A stretch of DNA of 64,000 bases from the NCBI GenBank assembly GCA_947650365.1, contig CANTAL010000143.1, positions 186,001-250,000 on the forward strand. The letters are read 5' to 3'. Shown here piece after piece: positions 1-10,608 of this stretch (positions are counted from its first letter, which is position 1; every line of letters starts with the position of its first letter). The translations under genes and the position numbers were made by a program. The notes below the pieces were generated by a model. That model ran no database searches. It saw nothing but the letters and a program-made list of their open reading frames with translations, and was not told the origin of the DNA. The stretch is from Chamaelirium japonicum (taxonomy: Eukaryota > Streptophyta > Magnoliopsida > Liliales > Melanthiaceae).

Positions 1-520
1 TTCATTCGTACAATCTATTCTAATTCATTCGTACGATCCATTCTAATTCATTCGTACGATCCATTCTAATTCATTCATACGATCTATTCTAATTCTTTCG
101 CACGATCCATTCTAATTCATTCATACGATCCTACGATCCATTCTAATTCATTCGCATGAATGTAACCATTCTAATTCATTCATTTGATCCATTCTAATTC
201 ATTCGTACGATCCATTCTAATTCATTCGTCCGATCCATTCTAATTCATTCGTACGATCCATTGTAATTCCTTCGTACGATCCATTCTAATTCATTCGTAC
301 GATCTATTCTAATTTATTCGTATGATCCATTCTAATTCATTCGTACGATCCATTCTAATTCATTCGTACGATCCATTCTAATTCATTCGCATGATCCATT
401 CTAATTCATTCATACGATCCATTCTAATTCATTCATACGATCCATTCTAATTCATTCCTACAATCCATTCTAATTCATTCGCCCGATCCATTCTAATTCA
501 TTCATACAATCCATTCTATT

Positions 521-544
521 CGAATGGATCATGCGATCCATTCG
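521..544. repeat. Perfect micro-palindrome with 10-bp arms
   Basis: CGAATGGATC, four spacer bases ATGC, then GATCCATTCG, inserted inside an F monomer run. It represents less than one monomer of reversed sequence. The same structure occurs at 10,761-10,784, 35,281-35,304 and 57,519-57,542, so it is an old landmark shared by A and B. Confidence 0.9.
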
Positions 545-1975
545 AATTCATTCGCATGATCCATTCTAATTCATTCATACGATCCATTCTAATTCATTCA
601 TACAATGCATTATAATTCATTCATACGATCCATTCTAATTCATTTGCACGAATATATCCATTCTAATTCATTCGTACGATCCATTCTAATTCCTTCGTAC
701 GATCTATTCTAATTCATTCGTACGATCCATTCTAATTCATTCGTACGATCCATTCTAATTCATTCGTACGATCCATTCTAATTCATTCGTACGATCCATT
801 CTAATTCATATGCACAAAGGTATCCATTCTAATCCATTCGTAGGATCCATTCTAATCCATTTGTACGATCCATTCTAATTCATTCGTACGATCCATTCTA
901 ATTCATTCGCTCGAATATATCCATTCTAATCCATTCGTACGATCCATTCTAATCCATTCGTACGATCCATTCTAATTCATTCGTATGAATGTAACCATTC
1001 TAATTCATTCATTTGATCCATTCTAATTCATTCGTCCGATCCATTCTAATTCATTCGTCCGATCCATTCTAATTCATTCGCACGAATGTATCCATTCTAA
1101 TTCATTCATACGATCCATTCTAATTCATTCGTACCATCCATTCTAATCCATTCGCACAAATGTATCCATTCTAATTCATTCGTACGATCCATTCTAATCC
1201 ATTCGTACGATCCATTCTAATTCATTCGCATGAATGTATCCATTCTAATACATTCACACGATCCATTCTAATTCATTCATACGATCCATTCTAATTCATT
1301 CGTACGATCCATTGTAATTTATTCGTATGATCCATTCTAATTCATTCATACGATCTATTCTAATTCATTCGCTCGAATATATCCATTCTAATTCATTCGT
1401 TCGATCCATTCTAATTCATTCGCACGATCCATTCTAATTCATTCGTATGATCCATTCTAATCCATTCGTACGATCCATTCTAATTCATTCGTACGATCCA
1501 TTCTAATTCATTCGTACGATCCATTTTAATTCATTCGCATGAATGTATCCATTCTAGTTCATTCGTACGATCCATTCTAATTCATTCGTACGATCCATTC
1601 TAATTCATTCGCACGATCTATTCTAATTCATTCGTACGATCCATTCTAATCCATTCTAATTCATTTGTACGATCCATTCTAATTCATTCGCACAAATGTA
1701 TCTATTCTAATTCATTCGTATGATCCATTCTAATTCATTCGCACGATCCATTCTAATTCATTCGTACGATCCATTCTAATTCTTTCACACGATCCATTCT
1801 AATTCATTCGTACGATCCATTCTAATTCATTCGCACGATCCATTCTAATTCATTCGTACGATCCATTCTAATTCATTCGCACGATCCATTCTAATTCATT
1901 CGTATGATCCATTCTAATTCATTCGTACGATCCATTCTAATTCATTCGTATGATCCATTCTAATTAATTCGTATG

Positions 1976-2161
1976 ATCCATTCTAATTCATTTGTACGAT
2001 CCATTCTAATTCATTCATACAATCCAATCTAATTCATTCGCACGAATGTATCCATTCTAATTAATTCGTACGATCCATTCTAATTCATTCGTATGATCTA
2101 TTCTTATTCGTTCGCACGATCCAGTCTAATTGATTCACACGATCCATTCTAATTCATTCGC
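1976..2161 (+). repeat. Template arm of the A1 inverted copy
   Basis: This stretch has rare variants in series: CCAATCTAATTC, TTAATTCG, TTCTTATTCGTTCG, CCAGTCTAATTGATTC. The same series, reverse-complemented, lies at 2,683-2,868. Centre of symmetry is about position 2,422. Confidence 0.9.
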
Positions 2162-2288
2162 ATGAATGTATCCATTCTAATTCATTCATACGATCCATTC
2201 TAATTCATTAATATGATCCATTCTAATTCATTCGTACGATCCATTCTAATTCATATGCACAAAGGTATCCATTCTAATTCATTCGCAC

Positions 2289-5200
2289 GAAAGAATTAGA
2301 ATGGATTGTATGAAAGAATAGATCGTATGAATGAATTAGAATGGATCGTACGGAATGAATTAGAATGGATTGTATGAATGAATTAGAATGGATCGGGCGA
2401 ATGAGTAAGAATGGATCGTACGAATGAATTAGAATGGATCATACGAATGAATTAGAATGGATCGTACGAATTAATTAGAATGGATCCTACGAATGAAATA
2501 GAATGGATCGTACAAAGGAATTAGAATGGATCGTACAAAGGAATTAGAATGGATCGTACGAAGGAATTAGAATGGATCGTACGAATGAATTAGAATGGAT
2601 ATATTCGTGCAAATGAATTAGAATGGATCGTATGAATGAATTAGAATGGATCGTATGAGTGAATTAGAATGGATACATTCGTGCGAATGAATTAGAATGG
2701 ATCGTGTGAATCAATTAGACTGGATCGTGCGAACGAATAAGAATAGATCATACGAATGAATTAGAATGGATCGTACGAATTAATTAGAATGGATACATTC
2801 GTGCGAATGAATTAGATTGGATTGTATGAATGAATTAGAATGGATCGTACAAATGAATTAGAATGGATCGTATGAATGAATTAGAATGGATCGTACGATT
2901 GAATTAGAATGGATCGTGCGAATGAATTAGAATGGATCGTACGAATGAATTAGAATGGATCGTACGAATGAACTAGAATGGATGCATTCGTGCGAATGAA
3001 TTAGAATGGATCGTACGAATGAATTAGAATGGATCGTACGAATGAAGTAGAATGGATACATTCGTGCGAATGAATTAGAATGGATCGTACGAATGAATTA
3101 GAATGGATCGTACGAATGAATTAGAATGGATATATTCGTGCAAATAAATTAGAATGGATCGTATGAATGAATTAGAATGGATCGTATGAGTGAATTAGAA
3201 CGGATAGTACGAATGAAGTAGAATGGATCGTATGAATGAATTAGAATGGATATATTCGTGCGAATGAATTAGAATGGATCGTACGAAATGAATTAGAATG
3301 GATTGTATGAATGAATTAGAATGGATCGTACGAATGAGTAAAAATGGATCGTACGAATGAATTAGAATGGATCATACGAATGAATTAGAATGGATCGTAC
3401 GAATTAATTAGAATGGATCATACGAATGAAATAGAATGGATCGTACGAAGGAATTAGAATGGATCGTACGAAGGAATTAGAATGGATCGTACGAAGGAAT
3501 TAGAATGGATCGTACGAATGAATTAGAATGGATATATTCGTGCAAATGAATTAGAATGGATCGTATGAATGAATTAGAATGGATCGTATGAGTGAATTAG
3601 AACGGATAGTATGAATAAAGTAGAATGGATCGTACGAATGAATTAGAATGGAAACATTCGTGCGAATGAATTAGAATGGATCGTATGAATGAATTAGAAT
3701 GGATCGTACGAATGAATTAAAATGGATCGTGCGAATGAATTAGAATGGATCGTACGAATGAATTAGAATGGATCGTACGAATGAACTAGAATGGATACAT
3801 TCATGCGAATGAATTAGAATGGATCGTACGAATGAATTAGAATGGATCTTACGAATGAATTAGAATGGATCGTACGAATGAATTAGAATGGATCTTACGA
3901 ATGAATTAGAATGGATACATTCGTGCGAATGAATTAGAATGGATCGGACGAATGAATTAGAATGGATCGTACTAATGAATTAGAATGGATCAAATGAATG
4001 AATTAGAATGGATCGTACGAATAAATTAGAATGGATACATTCGTCCGAATGAATTAGAATGGATCGTACGAATGAATTAGAATGGATCGTACGAATGAAT
4101 TAGAATGGATACATTCGTACGAATGAATTAGAATGGATCGTATGAATGAATTAGAATGGATCGTACGGAATGAATTAGAATGGATATATTTGAACGAATA
4201 AATTAGAATGGATCATACGAGTGAATTAGAATGGATCGTACGAATGAATTAGAATGGATAGTGCGAATGAATTAGAATCGATCGTACGAATGAATTAGAA
4301 TGGATCGTACGAATGAATTAGAATGGATCATACGAATGAGTAAGAATGGATCGTACGAATGAATTAGAATGGATCGTACGAATGAATTAGAATGGATCGT
4401 ACGAATAAATTAGAATAGATACATTCGTCCGAATGAATTAGAATGGATCATACGAATGAGTAAGAATGGATCGTACGAATGAAATAGAATAGATTGTACG
4501 AATGAATTAGAATGGATCCTACGAATAAATTAGAATGGATCTTGTGAAAGAATTAGAATGGATTGTATGAATGAATTAGAATGGATCGTATGAATGAATT
4601 AGAATGGATCGTACGAATGGATTAGAATGGATCGTACGAATGAATTAGAATAGATCGTACGAATGAACTAGAATGGATACATTCGTGCGAATGAATTAGA
4701 ATGGATCGTACGAATGAATTAGAATGGTTCGTGCGAATGAATTAGAATGAATCTTACGAATGAATTAGAATGGATCGTACGAATGAATTAGGATGGATCG
4801 TACAAATGAATTAGAATAGATCGTACGAATGAATTAGAATGGATCGTACGAAGGAATTAGAATGGATCTTACGAATGAATTAGAATGGATCGTATGAATG
4901 AATTAGAATGGTTACATTCGTGCGAATGAATTAGAATGGATTGTATGAATGAATTAGAATGGATCGTACGAATGAATTAGAATGGATCGTGTGAAAGAAT
5001 TAGAATGGATTGTATGAATGAATTAGAATGGATCATATGAATGAATTAGAATGGATACATTCGTGCGAATGAATTAGAATGGATCGTACGAATGAATTAG
5101 AATGGATTGTACGAATGAATTAGAATGGATCGTACGAATGAATTAGAATAGATCGTATGAATGAATTAGAATGGTTACATTCATGCGAATGAATTAGAAT

Positions 5201-5485
5201 GGATCGTACGAATGGATTAGAATGGATCGTACGAATGGATTAGAATGGATACATTCGAGCGAATGAATTAGAATGGAATGAATTAGAATGGATCGTACCA
5301 ATGCGTAAGAATGGATCGTACGAATGAAATAGAATAGATTGTACGAATGAATTAGAATGGACCCTACAAATGAATTAGAATGGATCGTGTGAAAGAATTA
5401 GAATGGATTGTATGAATGAATTAGAATGGATCGTATGAATGAATTAGAATGGATCGTGCGAATGAATTCGAATGGATCGTACGAA
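2289..5485 (-). repeat. R block 2 (longest block, about 3.2 kb)
   Basis: The - strand holds the C-rich reading. It contains runs of GAAGGAATT variant monomers at 2,510-2,575 and 3,445-3,500 and many 28-bp monomers (seen as ATACATTCG on this strand). The segment 2,683-2,868 is an inverted copy of 1,976-2,161. The block ends at a J2 junction. Confidence 0.95.
2683..2868 (-). repeat. Inverted copy of 1,976-2,161, missing from A2
   Basis: This is the reverse complement of 1,976-2,161 with no difference seen by eye over about 180 bp. A2 lacks 166 bp here (six 23-mers and one 28-mer). The copy carries the A1-specific base of GATTCACACG and not the A2 version, so it was made from A1 sequence. Confidence 0.88.
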
Positions 5486-5563
5486 TTCATTCTAATTCAT
5501 TCATACAATATATTCTAATTCATTCGTACGATCCATTCTAATTCATTCGCACGATCCATTCTA
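5486..5563 (+). repeat. F block 3 (short)
   Basis: About 78 bp, three monomers, entered through J2 (5,477-5,493) and left inside CTAATGAATTAG. The A2 counterpart is at 15,678-15,757. Confidence 0.9.
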
Positions 5564-6083
5564 ATGAATTAGAATGGATTGTATGAATGAATTAGAATGG
5601 ATCGTACGAATGAACTAGAATGGATACATTCGTGCGATGAATTAGAATGGATCGTACGAATGAATTAGAATGGATCGTACGAATGAATTAGAATGGATCT
5701 TACGAATGAATTAGAATTGATCGTACGAATGAATTAGAATGGATCGTACGAATGGATTAGAATGGATACATTCGTGCGAATGAATTAGAATGGATCGGAC
5801 GAATGAATTAGAATGGATCGTACGAATTAATTAGAATGGATCGTATGAATAAATTAGAATGGATACATTCGTCCGAATGAATTAGAATGGATCATACGAA
5901 TGAGTAAGAATGGATCGTATGAATGAAATAGAATAGATTGTACGAATGAATTAGAATGGATCCTACGAATGAATTAGAATGGATCGTGTGAAAGAATTAG
6001 AATGGATTGTATGAATGAATTAGAATGGATCGTATGAGTGAATTAGAATGGATCGTGCGAATGAAGTCGAATGGATCGTACGA
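5564..6083 (-). repeat. R block 4
   Basis: It repeats the ending of block 2 (the GAGTAAGAATGG variant, a GATCC-TACG variant, then J2 at 6,075-6,091). Blocks 3-4 therefore look like a local tandem duplication of the J2 end of block 2. Confidence 0.9.
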
Positions 6084-8087
6084 ATTCATTCTAATTCATT
6101 CATACAATCCATTCAAATTCTTTCACACGATCCATTCTAATTCATTCGTACGTTCCATTCTAATTCATTAGCACGATCCATGCTAATTCATTCGTTCGAT
6201 CAATTCTAATTTATTAGCACGATCCATTCTAATTCATTCGTACGATCCATTCTAATTGATTCGCACGATCCATTCTAATTCATTCATAGGATCCATTCTA
6301 ATTCATTCATACAATCCATTCTAATTCATTCATACAATCCATGCTAATTCTTTCACACGATCCATTCTAATTCATTCGTAGGATCCATTCTAATTCATTC
6401 GTACAATCTATTCTATTTCATTCGTACGATCCATTCTTACTCATTCGTATGATCGATTCTAATTCATTCGGACGAATGTATCCACTCTAATTTATTCGTA
6501 CGATCCATTCTAATTCATTCGTACGATCCATTCTATTTCATACGTACGATCCATTCTTACACATTCGTACGATCCATTCGAATTCATTCGCACGATCTAT
6601 TCTAATTCATTCATACGATCCATTCTAATTCATTCGCACTATCCATTCTAATTCACTCATACGATCCATTCTAATTCATTCGTACGATCCATTCTAATTC
6701 CTTCGTACGATCCATTCTAATTCTTTCACACGATCCATTCTAATTTATTCGTAGGATCCATTCTAATTCATTCGTACAATCTATTCTATTTCATTCGTAC
6801 GATCCATTCTTACTCATTCGTATGATCCATTCTAATTCTTTTGGACGAATGTATCCATTCTAATTTATTCGTACGATCCATTCTAATTCATTCGCACGAT
6901 CCATTCTAATTCATTCGTACTATCCATTCTAATTCATTCGTCCGATCCATTCTAATTCATTCGCACGAATGTATCCATTCTAATTTATTCGTACGATCCA
7001 TTCTAATTCATTCGTACGATCCATTCTAATTCATTCGTAAGATCCATTCTAATTCATTCGTACGATCCATTCTAATTCATTCATACGATCCATTCTAATT
7101 TATTCGCACGAATGTATCCATTCTAGTTCATTCGTACGATCCATTCTAATTCATTTATACAATCCATTCTAATTTATTCGCACGAATGTATCCATTCTAA
7201 TTCATTCGTACGATCAGTTCTAATTCATTCACAAAATCTATTCTAATTCATTCATACGATCCATTCTAATTCATTCACACGAATGTATCCATTCTAATTC
7301 ATTCATACGATCCATTCTATTTCATCCATTCTTATTCATTCATACGATCCATTCTAATTCATTCGTACAATCCATTCTAATTCATTCGTATGATCCATTC
7401 TAACTCATTCGGTGGATCCATTCTAATTCATTCGTACGATCCATTCTAATTCATTCCCACGATCCATTCTAATTTATTCGTACGATCCATTCTAATTCAT
7501 TCGTACGATCTATTGTAATTCATTCGCACGAATGTAACCATTCTAAGTCATTCATACGATTCATTCTAATTCATTCGTATGAGCTATTCTAATTCATTCG
7601 TACGATCCATTCTAATTCATTCGTAAGATCCATTCTAATTCATTCGTACGATCCATTCTAATTCATTCGTACGATCCATTCTAATTCATTCGCACGAATG
7701 TATCCATTCTAATTCATTAATATGATCCATTCTAATTCATTCGTACGATCCATTCTAATTCATATGCACAAAGGTATCCATTCTAATCCATTCGTATGAT
7801 CCATTCTAATCCATTCGTACGATCCATTCTAATTCATTCGTACGATCCATTCTAATTCATTCGCTCGAATGTATCCATTCTAATCCATTCATACGATCCA
7901 TTCTAATCCATTCGTATGATCCATTCTAATTCATTCGCATGAATGTAACCATTCTAATTCATTCATTTGATCCATTCTAATTCATTCGTACGATCCATTC
8001 TAATTCATTCGTCCGATCCATTCTAATTCATTCGCACGAATGTAGCCATTCTAATTCATTCATATGATCCATTCTAATTCATTCGTG
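6084..8087 (+). repeat. F block 5
   Basis: About 2.0 kb of F monomers with the TAGCACGATCC and CTTACTCATTC variants. It has the CATATGCACAAAGG marker at 7,761 and the GTAACC/CATTTGATCC pair near 7,945-7,975. Confidence 0.95.
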
Positions 8088-8129
8088 TGAAAGAATTAGA
8101 ATGGATTGTATGAATGAATTAGAATGAAT
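8088..8129 (-). repeat. R block 6 (about 42 bp)
   Basis: Fewer than two monomers in reverse, ending in the inverse J2 sequence (8,122-8,138, one base different from the others). The A2 counterpart is 18,305-18,346. Confidence 0.9.
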
Positions 8130-8330
8130 TCGTACCATCCATTCGAATTCATTCGCACGATCCATTCTAATTCATTCATACGATCCATTCTAATTCTTTC
8201 ACACGATCTATTCTGATCCATTCTACGATCCATTCTAATTCATTCGCACAATCCATTCTATTTCATTCGTACGATCTATTCTTACTCATTCGTATGATCC
8301 ATTCTAATTCATTCGCACGAATGTATCCAT
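8130..8330 (+). repeat. F block 7
   Basis: This block contains a truncated monomer marked CTGATCCATTCTACGATCC, near 8,213-8,231. The marker also occurs in A2 and in all three module-M copies of B1. It ends at J1 (8,324-8,342). Positions 8,218-8,303 form the left arm of a near-palindrome. Confidence 0.92.
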
Positions 8331-8416
8331 AATGGATCATACGAATGAGTAAGAATGGATCGTACGAATGAAATTGAATGGATTGTACGAATGAATTAGA
8401 ATGAATCGTGCGAATG
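8218..8416. repeat. J1 fold-back: near-palindrome with arms of about 85 bp
   Basis: The left arm (8,218-8,303) and right arm (8,331-8,416) are reverse complements with about four mismatches. They are separated by 27 bp equal to one 28-class monomer (8,304-8,330). As single-stranded DNA or RNA this would form a strong hairpin. Equivalent structures surround every J1 site. Confidence 0.88.
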
Positions 8417-8911
8417 AATTAGAATGGATCGTACGAATGAATTAGAATGGATCGTACGAATGAACTAGAATGGATACATTCGTGCGAATAAATTAGAATG
8501 GATCGTACGAATGAATTAGAATGGATCGTACGAATGAATTAGAATGGATCTTACAAATGAATTAGAATGGATCGTACGAATGAATTAGAATGGATCGTAC
8601 GAATGAATTAGAATGAATACATTCGTGCGAATGAATTAGAATGGATCGTACGAATGAATTAGAATGGATCGTACGAATGAATTAGAATGGATACATTCGT
8701 CCGAATGAATTAGAATGGATCATACGAATGAGTAAGAATGCATCGTACGAATGAAATAGAATAGATTGTACGAATGAATTAGAATGGATCCTACGAATGA
8801 ATTAGAATGGATCGTGTGAAATAATTAGAATAGATTGTATGAATGAATTAGAATGGATCGTATGAATGAATTAGAATGGCTCGTGCGAATGAATTCGAAT
8901 GGATCGTACGA
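8331..8911 (-). repeat. R block 8
   Basis: It starts as the reverse complement of the sequence just upstream of J1, so about 85 bp could fold back on 8,218-8,303. It ends at J2 (8,903-8,919). Confidence 0.92.
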
Positions 8912-10354
8912 ATTCATTCTAATTCATTCATACAATCCATTCTAATTCTTTCACACGATCCATTCTAATTCATTCGTACGTTCCATTCTAATTCATTAGC
9001 ATGATCCATGCTAATTCATTCGTTCGATCAATTCTAATTCATTAGCATGATCCATTCTAATTCATTCGTACGATCCATTCTAATTCATTCGCACGATCCA
9101 TTCTAATTTATTCATAGGATCCATTCTAATTCATTCATACGATCTATTCTAATTCTTTCGCACGAATGTATCCATTCTAATTCATTCGCACGGATGTATC
9201 CATTCTAATTCATTCGTACGATCCATTCTAATTTATTCGTACGATCCATTCTAATTCATTCGTACGATCCATTCTAATTCATTCGTACGATCCATTCTAA
9301 TTCATTCATATGATCTATTCTAATTCATTCATACAATCCATTCTAATTCTTTCACACGATCCATTCTAATTCATTCGTACGATCCATTCTAATTCATTCG
9401 CACAATCCATTCTATTTCATTCGTACGATCCATTCTTACTCATTGGTATGATCCATTCTAATTCATTCGCACGAATGTATCCATTCTAATTCATTCGTAC
9501 GAATCCATTCTAATTCATTCGTACAATCCATTCTATTTCATTCGTACGATCTATTCTTACTCATTCGTATGATCCATTCTAATTCATTCGCACGAATGTA
9601 TCCATTCTAAATCATTCGTACGAACCATTCTAATTCATTCGTACGATCCATTCTAAATCATACGTACAATCCATTCTATTTCATTCGTACGATCAATTCT
9701 AATTCATTAGCATGATCTATTCTAATTCATTCGTACGATCCATTCAAATTCATTCGCACGATCCATTCTAATTCATTCGTACAATCCATTCTATTTCATT
9801 CGTACGATCCATTCTTACTCATTCGTATGATCCATTCTAATTCATTCGCACGAATGTATCCATTCTAATCCATTCGTACGATCTATTCTAATCCATTCGT
9901 ACGATCCATTCTAATTCATTCGCATGAATGTAACCATTCTAATTCATTCATTTGATCCATTCTAATTCATTCGTACGATCCATTCTAATCCATTCGTCCG
10001 ATCCATTCTAATTCATTCGCATGAATGTATCCATTCTAAACCATTCATACGATCCATTCTAATTTATTCGTACGATCCATTCTAATTCATTCGTAAGAAC
10101 CATTCTAATTCATTCGTACGATCCATTCTAATTCCTTCGTACGATCCTTTCTAATTCATTCGTAAGATCCATTGTAATTCATTCGTACGATCCATTCTAA
10201 TTCATTCGTACGATCCATTCTAATTCATTCGAACGAATATATCCATTCTAGTTCATTCATACGATCTATTCTAATTCATTCGTACGATCCATTCTAATTC
10301 ATTCGCACGATCCATTCTAATTCATTCGTACGATCCATTCTAATTCATTCGTAC
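8912..10354 (+). repeat. F block 9
   Basis: F monomers with several CTATTTC and CTTACTC variants that remove the TAA found in most monomers, and a GTAACC/CATTTGATCC pair near 9,930-9,955. It flips at CGTACGAATGAATTAG. Confidence 0.93.
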
Positions 10355-10608
10355 GAATGAATTAGAATGGATACATTCGTGCGAATGAATTAGAATGGAT
10401 CATACCAATGAGTAAGAATGGATTGTACGAATGAAGTAGAATGGATTGTGCGAATGAATTAGAATGGATCGTACGAATGAATTAGAATGGATCGTGTGAA
10501 AGAATTAGAATGGATTATATGAATGAATTAGAATAGATCGTATGAATGAATTAGAATGGATCGTATGAGTGAATTAGAATGGATATGAAGAAATTAGAAT
10601 GGATCGTA
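10355..10608 (-). repeat. R block 10, end of A1
   Basis: About 254 bp of R monomers ending at a switch through GGATCGTACGATCC, a palindrome that joins R to F with no base lost. This switch is the A1/A2 boundary. Confidence 0.9.

Larger units (their letters stand above)
1..2288 (+). repeat. F block 1
   Basis: The C-rich reading is on the + strand. It includes 28-bp monomers (for example near 151, 643 and 965), the GTAACC/CATTTGATCC pair near 160-190 and again near 970-1,015, and a micro-palindrome at 521-544. The final 100 bp carry the CATATGCACAAAGG marker at 2,252. Polarity flips within the monomer at about 2,289. Confidence 0.95.
410..10606. repeat. Higher-order unit A1 (about 10.2 kb), first of two tandem copies
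   Basis: This segment matches 10,650-20,823 in order and polarity. The offset is 10,240 bp near position 450, 10,286 near 807, 10,383 near 2,285, about 10,193 near 5,480-6,080 and 10,217 from 8,325 to the end. The jumps are sums of monomer lengths: 46 is two 23-mers, 97 is three 23-mers plus one 28-mer, and 189 is seven 23-mers plus one 28-mer. A1 carries a block near 2,700-2,866 that is missing from A2. Ends are given where matching rare variants stop, within a few tens of bases. Confidence 0.9.

Noticed and set aside
807-820. CATATG marker as an E-box-like regulatory site
   Set aside because: It is a two-base change from the usual TTCATTCG context and no gene is near. It is useful only as a lineage marker.
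1-2288. CENP-B box in the monomer
   Set aside because: ATTCGTACGATCC matches the first part of the motif (TTCG, A and C at the right spacing), but the following GGG is ATT here, so an essential part is missing.
8324-8342. Terminal inverted repeats of a DNA transposon at the polarity switches
   Set aside because: No internal non-satellite sequence, transposase remnant or target-site duplication is visible between inverted blocks.
8218-8416. Rho-independent terminator or regulatory hairpin at J1
   Set aside because: The stem is built from satellite monomers, has no T-run and no gene beside it. It is explained by the polarity switch.
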